Source of the DNA: Bacteroidota bacterium
GTDB taxonomy: Bacteria > Bacteroidota > Bacteroidia > Bacteroidales > F082
DNA length: 64,000 nt
Direction: 5' to 3'
Assembly (NCBI GenBank): GCA_018830105.1
Contig: JAHJTC010000024.1
Coordinates: 124,001 to 188,000, forward strand
Part shown: in pieces, positions 9,137 through 15,399 of the stretch
How the letters are laid out: the number at the start of each line of letters is the position of its first letter
Position numbering within the stretch: the first letter of the stretch is position 1
The notes under the pieces: generated by a model
Databases searched by the model: none
What the model saw: only the letters and a program-made list of their open reading frames with translations
What the model was told of the DNA's origin: nothing
Program-made: the position numbers and the translations under genes

Positions 9137-10213
9137 ATGCAACAAATCAGAACTGTTATTACCGGAACAGGAAGCTATATTCCCAACCGAATTATTAAAA
9201 ACAGCGACTTTGTTAATCAAGTTTTTTTTGAAAAAGATCATTCTTTAATTGATAATCCCGGAGAAGAGATCATTCGTAAATTTATGGATATTACGGGTAT
9301 CAGTGAGCGCAGATGGGCCGAAGCAGATCAAAACAATGCAGATATTGCTGCAATAGCCGCTGAGGCTGCTATCATTGATGCCGGCATTGATCGTGAAACC
9401 ATTGATCAGATCATTGTTGCTCATAATTTTGGGAATGTAAAAAAAGACACCATTCAAACCGATATCGTTCCCAGCATTGCTGCCCGCGTGCGACATAGAT
9501 TAGGCATAAAAAACACCCAATGTGTGCCTTACGACGTAATTTTTGGATGTCCGGGCTGGATTCAGGGTGTCATTCAGGCGGATGCTTTCATTCGTTCGGG
9601 ATTAGCCAAACGCTGTCTGGTTATTGGCTCCGAAACCCTGTCGCGTGTAGTCGATATTTACGATCGTGATACCATGATTTTTTCCGATGGTGCAGGAGCT
9701 GCAATACTGGAAGCAAATAGCAACGGAACAGATTCTGGCATTATTTCAACAGCAAATATGTCGCACACCGACGAAGAGGTTGATTACCTGTATTATGGAA
9801 AATCAAATGCTCCCGAAAGCAATCCGGAACAAAAATATATTAAAATGCTTGGGCGCAAAATTTATGAATACTCATTAATGTACGTACCTGATGCTATGGG
9901 AATTGCACTCGAACGCTCCGGTGAATCAATTGAATCCGTGAAAAAAATACTGATCCATCAGGCCAATGAGAAAATGGATGCTGCCATCGTACAGCGTTTT
10001 TACCGCAAATTTGGTTTGCGTCCGAAAATTGATGAGGTGATGCCCATGAGTATTCGTGAACTTGGAAACAGTTCTGTGGCAACAATTCCGACCTTATACG
10101 ATATGGTTTTGAAAAATCAGTTGCCCGAACACCAGATCAACCAGGGAGATATACTGTTGTTCGCTTCTGTTGGAGCAGGCATGAATATCAACGCATTTGT
10201 TTACAAACAGTAA
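9137..10213 (+). CDS. 3-oxoacyl-ACP synthase III family protein (KAS III-like)
   Basis: This is a thiolase-fold condensing enzyme, which would join an acyl-CoA to malonyl-ACP or a related acceptor. The catalytic triad is visible: Cys138 in FGCPGW, His274 in IHQANEKMD and Asn311 in ELGNSSVA. At 358 residues it is longer than housekeeping FabH (~320). The active-site sequence FGCPGW and the N-terminal insert around residues 30-45 differ from FabH, so it is better placed in the Bacteroidota KAS III-like group than called fabH. It stands alone between clpB and a CoA-binding protein, with no acyl carrier protein or other fatty-acid gene nearby. The substrate is unknown. Confidence 0.88.
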   Translation: MQQIRTVITGTGSYIPNRIIKNSDFVNQVFFEKDHSLIDNPGEEIIRKFMDITGISERRWAEADQNNADIAAIAAEAAIIDAGIDRETIDQIIVAHNFGNVKKDTIQTDIVPSIAARVRHRLGIKNTQCVPYDVIFGCPGWIQGVIQADAFIRSGLAKRCLVIGSETLSRVVDIYDRDTMIFSDGAGAAILEANSNGTDSGIISTANMSHTDEEVDYLYYGKSNAPESNPEQKYIKMLGRKIYEYSLMYVPDAMGIALERSGESIESVKKILIHQANEKMDAAIVQRFYRKFGLRPKIDEVMPMSIRELGNSSVATIPTLYDMVLKNQLPEHQINQGDILLFASVGAGMNINAFVYKQ

Positions 10214-10304
10214 TATTTTAAGTCGGCTACGTTCATTCTTTTTACAGCTCAACACAATAAAAGCCGTAGAAACAGCATTATTATCCTGAGGTTAGCTTTT
10301 GGGC

Positions 10305-10312
10305 TAATTTTG
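10305..10312 (+). promoter_or_regulatory. -7 element (TAATTTTG) before the CoA-binding protein gene
   Basis: TAATTTTG matches TAnnTTTG exactly. A transcript would begin near 10319, at the edge of the first possible ATG (10321). This favours the internal ATG at 10357 as the real start. No -33 TTTG was seen at the right distance. Confidence 0.45.
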
Positions 10313-10356
10313 AGCAAATCATGCTAAAAACCAGTATGCTGACTGATATAAATACT

Positions 10357-10731
10357 ATGAAACAAAAGACAAAAAAGACATTAGTTGTCGGAGCTTCTGA
10401 GAATCCTGCGCGCTTTTCTTATAAAGCCGTTCGCATGCTTCAGGAATATGACCACGAAGTCTATGCTTTAGGTAACAGAACAGGCCAGATTTTTGGCATC
10501 AACATCAACACAGCATGGCCTGAATCGCATGATATTCATACTGTTAGCCTTTATGTTGGTCCTGCACGTCAAAACGATGAATTTATCAACAACATAATCA
10601 GGCTGAATCCGAAAAGAATCATTTTCAATCCGGGAACAGAAAATCCACACTTGAAACAACGCGCATCAGCAGCCGGCATCGAGGTGGTTCAGGATTGCAC
10701 CCTGGTGATGTTGCAAAGTGGTCTTTTTTAA
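10357..10731 (+). CDS. CoA-binding domain protein (YccU-like)
   Basis: A small Rossmann-fold protein of 124 residues of the CoA-binding family (YccU/succinyl-CoA synthetase alpha N-terminal type). The sequence runs TLVVGASENPARFSYKAVRML (glycine-rich nucleotide loop), then YALGNRTGQIFG, RIIFNPGTENP and the closing VVQDCTLVML. These are the characteristic segments of this family, whose biological role is not established. An ATG 36 bases upstream (10321) is in frame, but it adds residues not expected for the family and sits at the probable transcription start, so the ATG at 10357 is preferred. Confidence 0.85.
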   Translation: MKQKTKKTLVVGASENPARFSYKAVRMLQEYDHEVYALGNRTGQIFGININTAWPESHDIHTVSLYVGPARQNDEFINNIIRLNPKRIIFNPGTENPHLKQRASAAGIEVVQDCTLVMLQSGLF

Positions 10732-10754
10732 AGTCATGCCTGTTTCATTTTTAC

Positions 10755-10762
10755 TATTTTTG
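10755..10762 (+). promoter_or_regulatory. -7 element (TATTTTTG) before the PKD surface protein gene
   Basis: TATTTTTG matches TAnnTTTG and lies 20 bases before the ATG at 10783. No clear -33 element was found. Confidence 0.45.
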
Positions 10763-10782
10763 CCATAAGCAATTCGCAACGT

Positions 10783-11994
10783 ATGCATAACGCCATGATT
10801 AAACGGATTTTTAAAAGCATTTCTCCACGCCAACAGTTTAAGCCAATAATACTTTTAACTTTTTTGGGTATAATCGCCGTTTTGCCCGCAAAAGCTCAAT
10901 TGGAATGTATTATTGAAGCTGATGCTGCCATGCCGCTATGCTACGGACAACTTGTAAAACTGCAGGTTACTGAAAACGAAAATTACCTGTATAGTTGGGA
11001 GCCCACAGGAGATACCACTTTCAGCATTGAGTTTAACGCCTATGAAACACAAGAGTTTACAGTAACCGTAACGGATACAACCAATGGCGAAAGCTGTATG
11101 AGTGCACCATTCACGGTTGAGGTAAGGCCTGCCTTTGAAATCGCCCTTGAGCAAATGCAGCTTACCTGCACCAACGGAGACAACGACAACGGCAATACAG
11201 CCATGGTGAGTGCTTTAGCTACCGGTATATCCGATTCCTATACGTATCGCTGGGATGTTCCGCCTATACAAATAGCTCCGGGAAACCCTGCGCTCGCTAT
11301 CGGCCTGAAAGCACATCTCTGGTACTTTATTAATATTGAAGATCAATTTGGATGTATTCAACAAGATTCCATTTACACCAAGGCTTACAACAATCCATTG
11401 GTAGAAATCGAAGCAGATCCTGACACGGCCTATATTCAAAATCCCTATATTGATTTTTCTTTTACCAATCTCTCTGCCGACAGCATTGAAATCACCAATC
11501 ATTTTTGGGAGTTTGGCGACGAGAGCCCCAGCTCCGACTTACTAACGCCGGAGCACCTGTACACCGAAGAAGGAGATTATAATGTAATCCTAACTGTGGT
11601 TAACCCACAAGGTTGCGATACTGTGTATTTGAAAGCGGTGAAAGTACTGCCCATTAAACTGAGCATCCCCAATGTGATCACACCTAATGGAGACAACATC
11701 AACGATCAGTTTATCATTACGGAAGCGCCTCCCGGAGAAGATGAAGAAGAAAATGGAGGACTAAAAATGGCAATGAACAACGCTTACAAACCGCTTAGTA
11801 CCTACTATAAAAAGACAACCTTGGTTATTTTTAACCGTCAGGGAAGAAAAGTTTATGAATCCATCAACTACCAGAACGACTGGGATGGAGGCGGCCTAAA
11901 GGACGGAGCCTATTTTTATGTACTCCAATGTGAAGGTTTCAAAAGTAACGAAGTTTATAAAGGGTCACTTACGATTATTGGCAGCAACAATTAA
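10783..11994 (+). CDS. Secreted PKD-domain protein with T9SS type B (gliding motility-type) C-terminal domain
   Basis: A 403-residue exported protein. A signal peptide is followed by an AKAQ cleavage site (residues ~20-40). Ig-like/PKD modules come next, one with HFWEFGDESPSS and the LTPEHLYTEEGDYNVILTV signature of PKD domains. The C-terminus has PNVITPNGDNINDQF, LVIFNRQGRKVYE, WDGGG and KDGAYFYVL, the pattern of the gliding motility-associated C-terminal domain used as a type B T9SS sorting signal. Between FIITE and LVIFNRQG is an unusual ~30-residue acidic insertion. It should be carried to the cell surface by the type IX system, whose genes are not in this window. An in-frame ATG at 10795 is an alternative start. 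Confidence 0.88.
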   Translation: MHNAMIKRIFKSISPRQQFKPIILLTFLGIIAVLPAKAQLECIIEADAAMPLCYGQLVKLQVTENENYLYSWEPTGDTTFSIEFNAYETQEFTVTVTDTTNGESCMSAPFTVEVRPAFEIALEQMQLTCTNGDNDNGNTAMVSALATGISDSYTYRWDVPPIQIAPGNPALAIGLKAHLWYFINIEDQFGCIQQDSIYTKAYNNPLVEIEADPDTAYIQNPYIDFSFTNLSADSIEITNHFWEFGDESPSSDLLTPEHLYTEEGDYNVILTVVNPQGCDTVYLKAVKVLPIKLSIPNVITPNGDNINDQFIITEAPPGEDEEENGGLKMAMNNAYKPLSTYYKKTTLVIFNRQGRKVYESINYQNDWDGGGLKDGAYFYVLQCEGFKSNEVYKGSLTIIGSNN

Positions 11995-12032
11995 GTGCTT
12001 TAAACTTCCATTTTAATTACCATGAAAATGAT

Positions 12033-12040
12033 TACTTTTG
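12033..12040 (+). promoter_or_regulatory. -7 element (TACTTTTG) deciding the DUF1573 start
   Basis: TACTTTTG matches TAnnTTTG and falls inside the longest possible reading frame (ATG at 12022). A transcript would begin near 12047, so translation most likely starts at the ATG at 12058. Confidence 0.5.
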
Positions 12041-12057
12041 CCGATATGTCAAATTTT

Positions 12058-12525
12058 ATGAAATTCTTATCCCTCAAACACCTTGTCCTGCTTCTTTTAC
12101 TGGGTTTTGCCAGCTATTCCTGTCAGAATAATAACAAAGGTGTATCTACTGATGTAGTGAATAATCCAAAAAGTGCAGATGAAAAAGGAGACAAGCAGGC
12201 AATGCCTCAGATTTCTTTTACCAAAACCGAGCATGATTTCGGCAAATTAATTCAGGGAGAGCAGCTTAGCGTAATCTTTAAATTTGAAAACACAGGAAAT
12301 GCCCCCTTGCTGATCACTAAAGTTAGTGCCAGTTGCGGATGCACGGCCAGCAAATATCCCACTGAACCCATAGCGCCCGGAGAAGAAGGCCGGCTTGAAG
12401 TAACTTTCGACAGCAAAGGCCAGCGTGGTATGCAAAATAAAACTGTTACCGTATTAACCAATACGCAACCCAAATCAACAACATTGCGTTTAAGAGCGCA
12501 AGTTTCAACACCAGATTCTTATTAA
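12058..12525 (+). CDS. DUF1573 domain lipoprotein
   Basis: A lipoprotein of 155 residues. The signal sequence MKFLSLKHLVLLLLLGFASYSC ends in a lipobox with Cys22. After a short linker comes one DUF1573 domain, an Ig-like ASH/MSP-type fold: EHDFGKLIQGE, FKFENTGNAPLLI, SASCGCTAS, IAPGEEG and VTVLTNTQP. Proteins of this type are common in Bacteroidota; their function is not known. It is followed 10 bases later by yajC and probably starts the DUF1573-yajC-ybbR-coaE operon. In-frame ATGs at 12022 and 12046 are rejected because a -7 promoter element overlaps or just precedes them. Confidence 0.88.
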   Translation: MKFLSLKHLVLLLLLGFASYSCQNNNKGVSTDVVNNPKSADEKGDKQAMPQISFTKTEHDFGKLIQGEQLSVIFKFENTGNAPLLITKVSASCGCTASKYPTEPIAPGEEGRLEVTFDSKGQRGMQNKTVTVLTNTQPKSTTLRLRAQVSTPDSY

Positions 12526-12535
12526 CATTATAACT

Positions 12536-12862
12536 ATGAATATTTTAAGCATTTTACTTTTAGGAGGCACCGCCGAAGGACAAGAATCAGGCGGATTGAT
12601 GTCATTTTTACCATTGGTATTGATCATGGTCGTATTTTACTTCTTTTTCATCCGCCCGCAGATGAAGAAAGCCAAAGATCAGCGTAAATACCGTGAAGCA
12701 CTCAAAAAAGGTGATAAAATCATCACAATTGGTGGTATCCACGGAAAAATTATTGAAGTACGCGATGCTACTTTTATGGTAGAAGTAGAAGGCCAAAACA
12801 GATTAGAGATCGAGAAAAGTGCTGTTGTAATGGACAGCTCACAAATTGGTCAGGGTAAATAA
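12536..12862 (+). CDS. yajC: Preprotein translocase subunit YajC
   Basis: YajC is an accessory inner-membrane subunit of the SecDF-YajC export complex. The 108-residue protein has a single transmembrane helix (SFLPLVLIMVVFYFFFIRP, about residues 23-41) followed by QMKKAKDQRKY and GDKIITIGGIHGKI, the family hallmark. It sits directly behind the DUF1573 lipoprotein and ahead of ybbR and coaE, an arrangement seen often in Bacteroidota. Confidence 0.96.
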   Translation: MNILSILLLGGTAEGQESGGLMSFLPLVLIMVVFYFFFIRPQMKKAKDQRKYREALKKGDKIITIGGIHGKIIEVRDATFMVEVEGQNRLEIEKSAVVMDSSQIGQGK

Positions 12863-12895
12863 TTTAGAAGCCGGTTTTCCGACTTTTTTTGCTTT

Positions 12896-13873
12896 ATGAA
12901 TGCGATCAAAGCTTATGGAAAAACCCTTCAATCCGATGAAAAAAAACGGAAACAACTTATGGTGTTTCTGTTTTTTTTATTGCTATCATCGTTGTTCTGG
13001 CTGTTAATCAAGCTTTCGGACAAATATACCATTGTTCAAACTTTTGACTTGCGTTTTACTGACATCCCCGCCGAACAATGGATGCCAAAACAAGAATCGC
13101 AAGAAATCAGGTTATCCATCAGCACCACCGGCTTTAACATATTAAAGTTTAGGCTTTTAAAGTCAAGCAACCATGTCATCAGCCTTTCACTTTCTGAGGT
13201 GCCATACCGGCGCGAAAGTGGCAATATCTATACCATCAGCGCTGAAAATATGCGCGAAGAGCTATCGCTGAGCTTAGGGATAGATGCCGGGGATATACTC
13301 TTTAACGAAAACCAGATTTTTTTCAGGCTCGAAAAGCTGGAATCAAAAGCAATTGAAGTGAAGTTCAACAACGCGATGCAATTTCGCAATCAATTTGGAT
13401 TGTATGAAGAGCCCAAAATTGAACCCCGGATGATTGAGGTTTTCGGGCCTAAGCAAGTGCTCGACAGCTTAGATTTTATCCAAACAGAAAAGCTTATACG
13501 TGAAGATGTTTTTGAGGGATTCTCAACAAACCTAAAGCTGGATATTCCTGATAAAAGCCTGAAGACAGCTATTCAGGAAGTGAGGATTGAAGTGGATGTG
13601 GCAAGCTTTACTGAGGCTTCGGCCAGAGTAGAAATTGCTAAACCGGAAAGCCCGCAACTGAGGCTCTTTCCTGCTGAAGTGCAAATTTTTTACAGCATTG
13701 CGCTACGCGACTATCAAAATATAAACGAGCGCGATTTTCGGGTTGAGTTAGACACAACAGAGCTCGCCTCACGTCCAACACTGCTTAAGGTAAACCTCAA
13801 AACAGCACCCGCTAAAGCTAAAATAAAACGCATTGTACCTGATCAGGTTGAATACCTGATTATGAAAAAATAA
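12896..13873 (+). CDS. YbbR-like domain protein
   Basis: A membrane-anchored protein of 325 residues. One N-terminal transmembrane helix (about 22-40, FLFFLLLSSLFWLLIKL) follows a basic N-terminus, so the rest is probably periplasmic. The extracytoplasmic part holds YbbR-type beta modules (EPRMIEVFGPKQVLDSLDFIQTE around residues 175-200 is typical). In Firmicutes YbbR (CdaR) regulates the di-adenylate cyclase CdaA. No cyclase gene is next to this copy, so that role is not supported here. It is only 3 bases from coaE, which suggests co-translation. Confidence 0.85.
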   Translation: MNAIKAYGKTLQSDEKKRKQLMVFLFFLLLSSLFWLLIKLSDKYTIVQTFDLRFTDIPAEQWMPKQESQEIRLSISTTGFNILKFRLLKSSNHVISLSLSEVPYRRESGNIYTISAENMREELSLSLGIDAGDILFNENQIFFRLEKLESKAIEVKFNNAMQFRNQFGLYEEPKIEPRMIEVFGPKQVLDSLDFIQTEKLIREDVFEGFSTNLKLDIPDKSLKTAIQEVRIEVDVASFTEASARVEIAKPESPQLRLFPAEVQIFYSIALRDYQNINERDFRVELDTTELASRPTLLKVNLKTAPAKAKIKRIVPDQVEYLIMKK

Positions 13874-13876
13874 AGC

Positions 13877-14464
13877 ATGATTAAGCTTGGTATCACCGGC
13901 AATATGGGCAGCGGCAAATCGCTGATTTGCAGTATTTTTAAAAAACTGGGAATCCCAGTTTTTGATGCCGACCAACAAACCAAACTGCTTTATACCGTAA
14001 ACGACATCAGGCTAAAAATCCAAAAGCAGTTTGGCAAATCCACCTACCTTCCCGATGGCGAACTCAACAAAGCCAAACTGGCGCAGCTTATCTTCAACGA
14101 TCCCCTTGCCATGCAGTTTATACGGGAACTGATGTACCCGCGACTACACGAAAGATTTGAGGAATGGGCATCAGAACAGCAAAACAAGCATTGTCCCTAT
14201 GTGCTTTACGAGGCCGCCCTAATTTTCGAGAACGGTTTTCAATCACATTTTAATTTTACCATCCTCGTAACCGCCCCCGAAGCCATTCGTATTGCGCGTA
14301 TCCGAGAAAGAGACAAACTTTCTGATTCCGAAATCCGGAAACGTATGAATCACCAATGGCCGGAAAGAAAAAAGCTGGAACTGGCAGATTTTGTGATTCA
14401 AAATGATGGCAAAACCATGCTTATCCCACAGGTATTGGAAATCCACAAAAAGTTACTTGTTTAG
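13877..14464 (+). CDS. coaE: Dephospho-CoA kinase
   Basis: CoaE phosphorylates the 3'-hydroxyl of dephospho-CoA, the last step of coenzyme A synthesis. The 195-residue protein has the usual length. The P-loop is GITGNMGSGKS (residues 5-15), then PVFDADQQTK, YVLYEAALIFENGF, the lid segment RIRERDKLSDSEIRKRM, and FVIQNDG near the end. All are characteristic of the family. It starts 3 bases after ybbR. Confidence 0.97.
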   Translation: MIKLGITGNMGSGKSLICSIFKKLGIPVFDADQQTKLLYTVNDIRLKIQKQFGKSTYLPDGELNKAKLAQLIFNDPLAMQFIRELMYPRLHERFEEWASEQQNKHCPYVLYEAALIFENGFQSHFNFTILVTAPEAIRIARIRERDKLSDSEIRKRMNHQWPERKKLELADFVIQNDGKTMLIPQVLEIHKKLLV

Positions 14465-14475
14465 ATTGAATCTAA
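14461..14475. repeat. Palindrome at the end of coaE
   Basis: TTAGATT and AATCTAA flank a single G, giving a 7-bp perfect inverted repeat that overlaps the coaE stop codon. There is no immediate T-run, so terminator function is uncertain. Confidence 0.4.
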
Positions 14476-14488
14476 CTTAAATTTCCTG

Positions 14489-14520
14489 TTTGCTTTTTTT
14501 AATCTTTAGGCCTACTTTTG
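14489..14520 (+). promoter_or_regulatory. Promoter of the four-helix membrane protein gene
   Basis: TTTG at 14489-14492 and TACTTTTG at 14513-14520 are separated by 20 bases, a near-ideal Bacteroidota promoter. The ATG is 25 bases downstream. Confidence 0.7.
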
Positions 14521-14545
14521 GGGGTTTCCTAAAAACAATCCAACA

Positions 14546-15055
14546 ATGGAACACTTAAAAAAGAATCTTGAAATTGCAATTATTATCGGCTCTTTTTCAT
14601 CACTAATTGGGTCTGCATTTTTCCTTGTGACGTTGTATAAGACCGACCATATGCTCACAGGAGATCAATTAACCAATGCATATGAAAATGTTGCAGCAAT
14701 CATTCCTACAATCATTTTTTCAGTGATGTTTGGTGCAGTGTTGACGACAATAATATTAAGTACAATTCGATTGGTAGTGAAAGAAAGGAATCGAGGGAAA
14801 GTTATGCCAACTGAATCAACAACTAACACTTCACTTCCAACTTTCTTTTCAAACCTTAAATTGGTCACTATACTTGTGAGTGTTGGAATAATATCACTAT
14901 CTATTTCAATTGCACTGTCTGTGGATTACGGTGGATTTTCTTCAGTTGTCATTTTTGGTGTAATGCTGGGAATGATTCTGTTTAGTTATTTATACATCTA
15001 TTTGGTAATTAAACGCCGGAAAGCCAAAGCTAACGAAGCTGGAGGAAACGCATAA
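14546..15055 (+). CDS. Unrecognised four-helix membrane protein
   Basis: I do not recognise this 169-residue protein. It has four predicted transmembrane segments: about residues 9-29, 48-75 (IIPTIIFSVMFGAVLTTIIL), 105-125 (LVTILVSVGIISLSISIAL) and 131-153. A polar cytoplasmic-type loop KERNRGKVMPTEST lies between helices 2 and 3. The tail is basic (KRRKAKANEAGGNA). It has its own strong promoter, so it is probably a real single-gene unit and not part of the coaE operon. The A/T-rich codon use and the lack of family features suggest a lineage-specific gene. Confidence 0.7.
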   Translation: MEHLKKNLEIAIIIGSFSSLIGSAFFLVTLYKTDHMLTGDQLTNAYENVAAIIPTIIFSVMFGAVLTTIILSTIRLVVKERNRGKVMPTESTTNTSLPTFFSNLKLVTILVSVGIISLSISIALSVDYGGFSSVVIFGVMLGMILFSYLYIYLVIKRRKAKANEAGGNA

Positions 15056-15111
15056 AACTAGTATTAAAGGGCTATGCACTAGTGATATACGCCATAGTAG
15101 CATCTTGTGTA

Positions 15112-15294
15112 TCACCTCCGAATATAACCTGGGGAAGTCAGCATCAATAGCTCATAATCTCCGATAGTAGTTTCCCGACTTGCGATTATTTTAGAAAACC
15201 TCTCCGGGGTTGGTTTGTAGTCACCTTTCCATATATCCACATAAATGTGGGCGGTATGCACCGGGAAGTCCTACTTTATTTTTTTGGATGGCAT
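15112..15294 (-). pseudogene. Small gene remnant with an internal TAG stop
   Basis: Reading from the ATG at 15294, the frame gives MPSKKIK, then TAG at 15273-15271, then 52 further residues (HIYVDIWKGDYKPTPERF near the start, YELLMLTSPGYIRR at the end) before TGA at 15112. Composition and hydrophobic pattern after the stop look like a real globular protein and not chance sequence. The frame is otherwise uninterrupted, so this is best read as a small gene killed by one nonsense change, or the tail of a lost longer gene. I do not recognise the family. Confidence 0.4.
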
Positions 15295-15347
15295 TTTTTG
15301 ACCCAAGGATTTTGGAAAACTTTTGAGGTTTAAAAAATATACAACAC

Positions 15348-15382
15348 AAAAAAAGGGACTCCCAAACGGAAGTCCCTTTTTT
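15348..15382 (-). terminator. Terminator of the T9SS cargo gene (probably bidirectional)
   Basis: Stem AAAAAAAGGGACT / AGTCCCTTTTTT around a 10-nt loop, with T-runs on both strands, lies 18 bases past the stop codon of the minus-strand T9SS cargo gene. Confidence 0.85.
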
Positions 15383-15399
15383 ATTTATTTCAATTAAGA

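Larger units (their letters stand above)
15056..15399. other. Intergenic region with a gene remnant and a terminator
   Basis: 344 bases with no intact gene. The minus strand carries a 61-codon frame with one internal TAG (15112-15294), annotated separately. A strong hairpin terminator lies at 15348-15382. Two ACTAGT palindromes occur at about 15057 and 15078. Confidence 0.6.
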
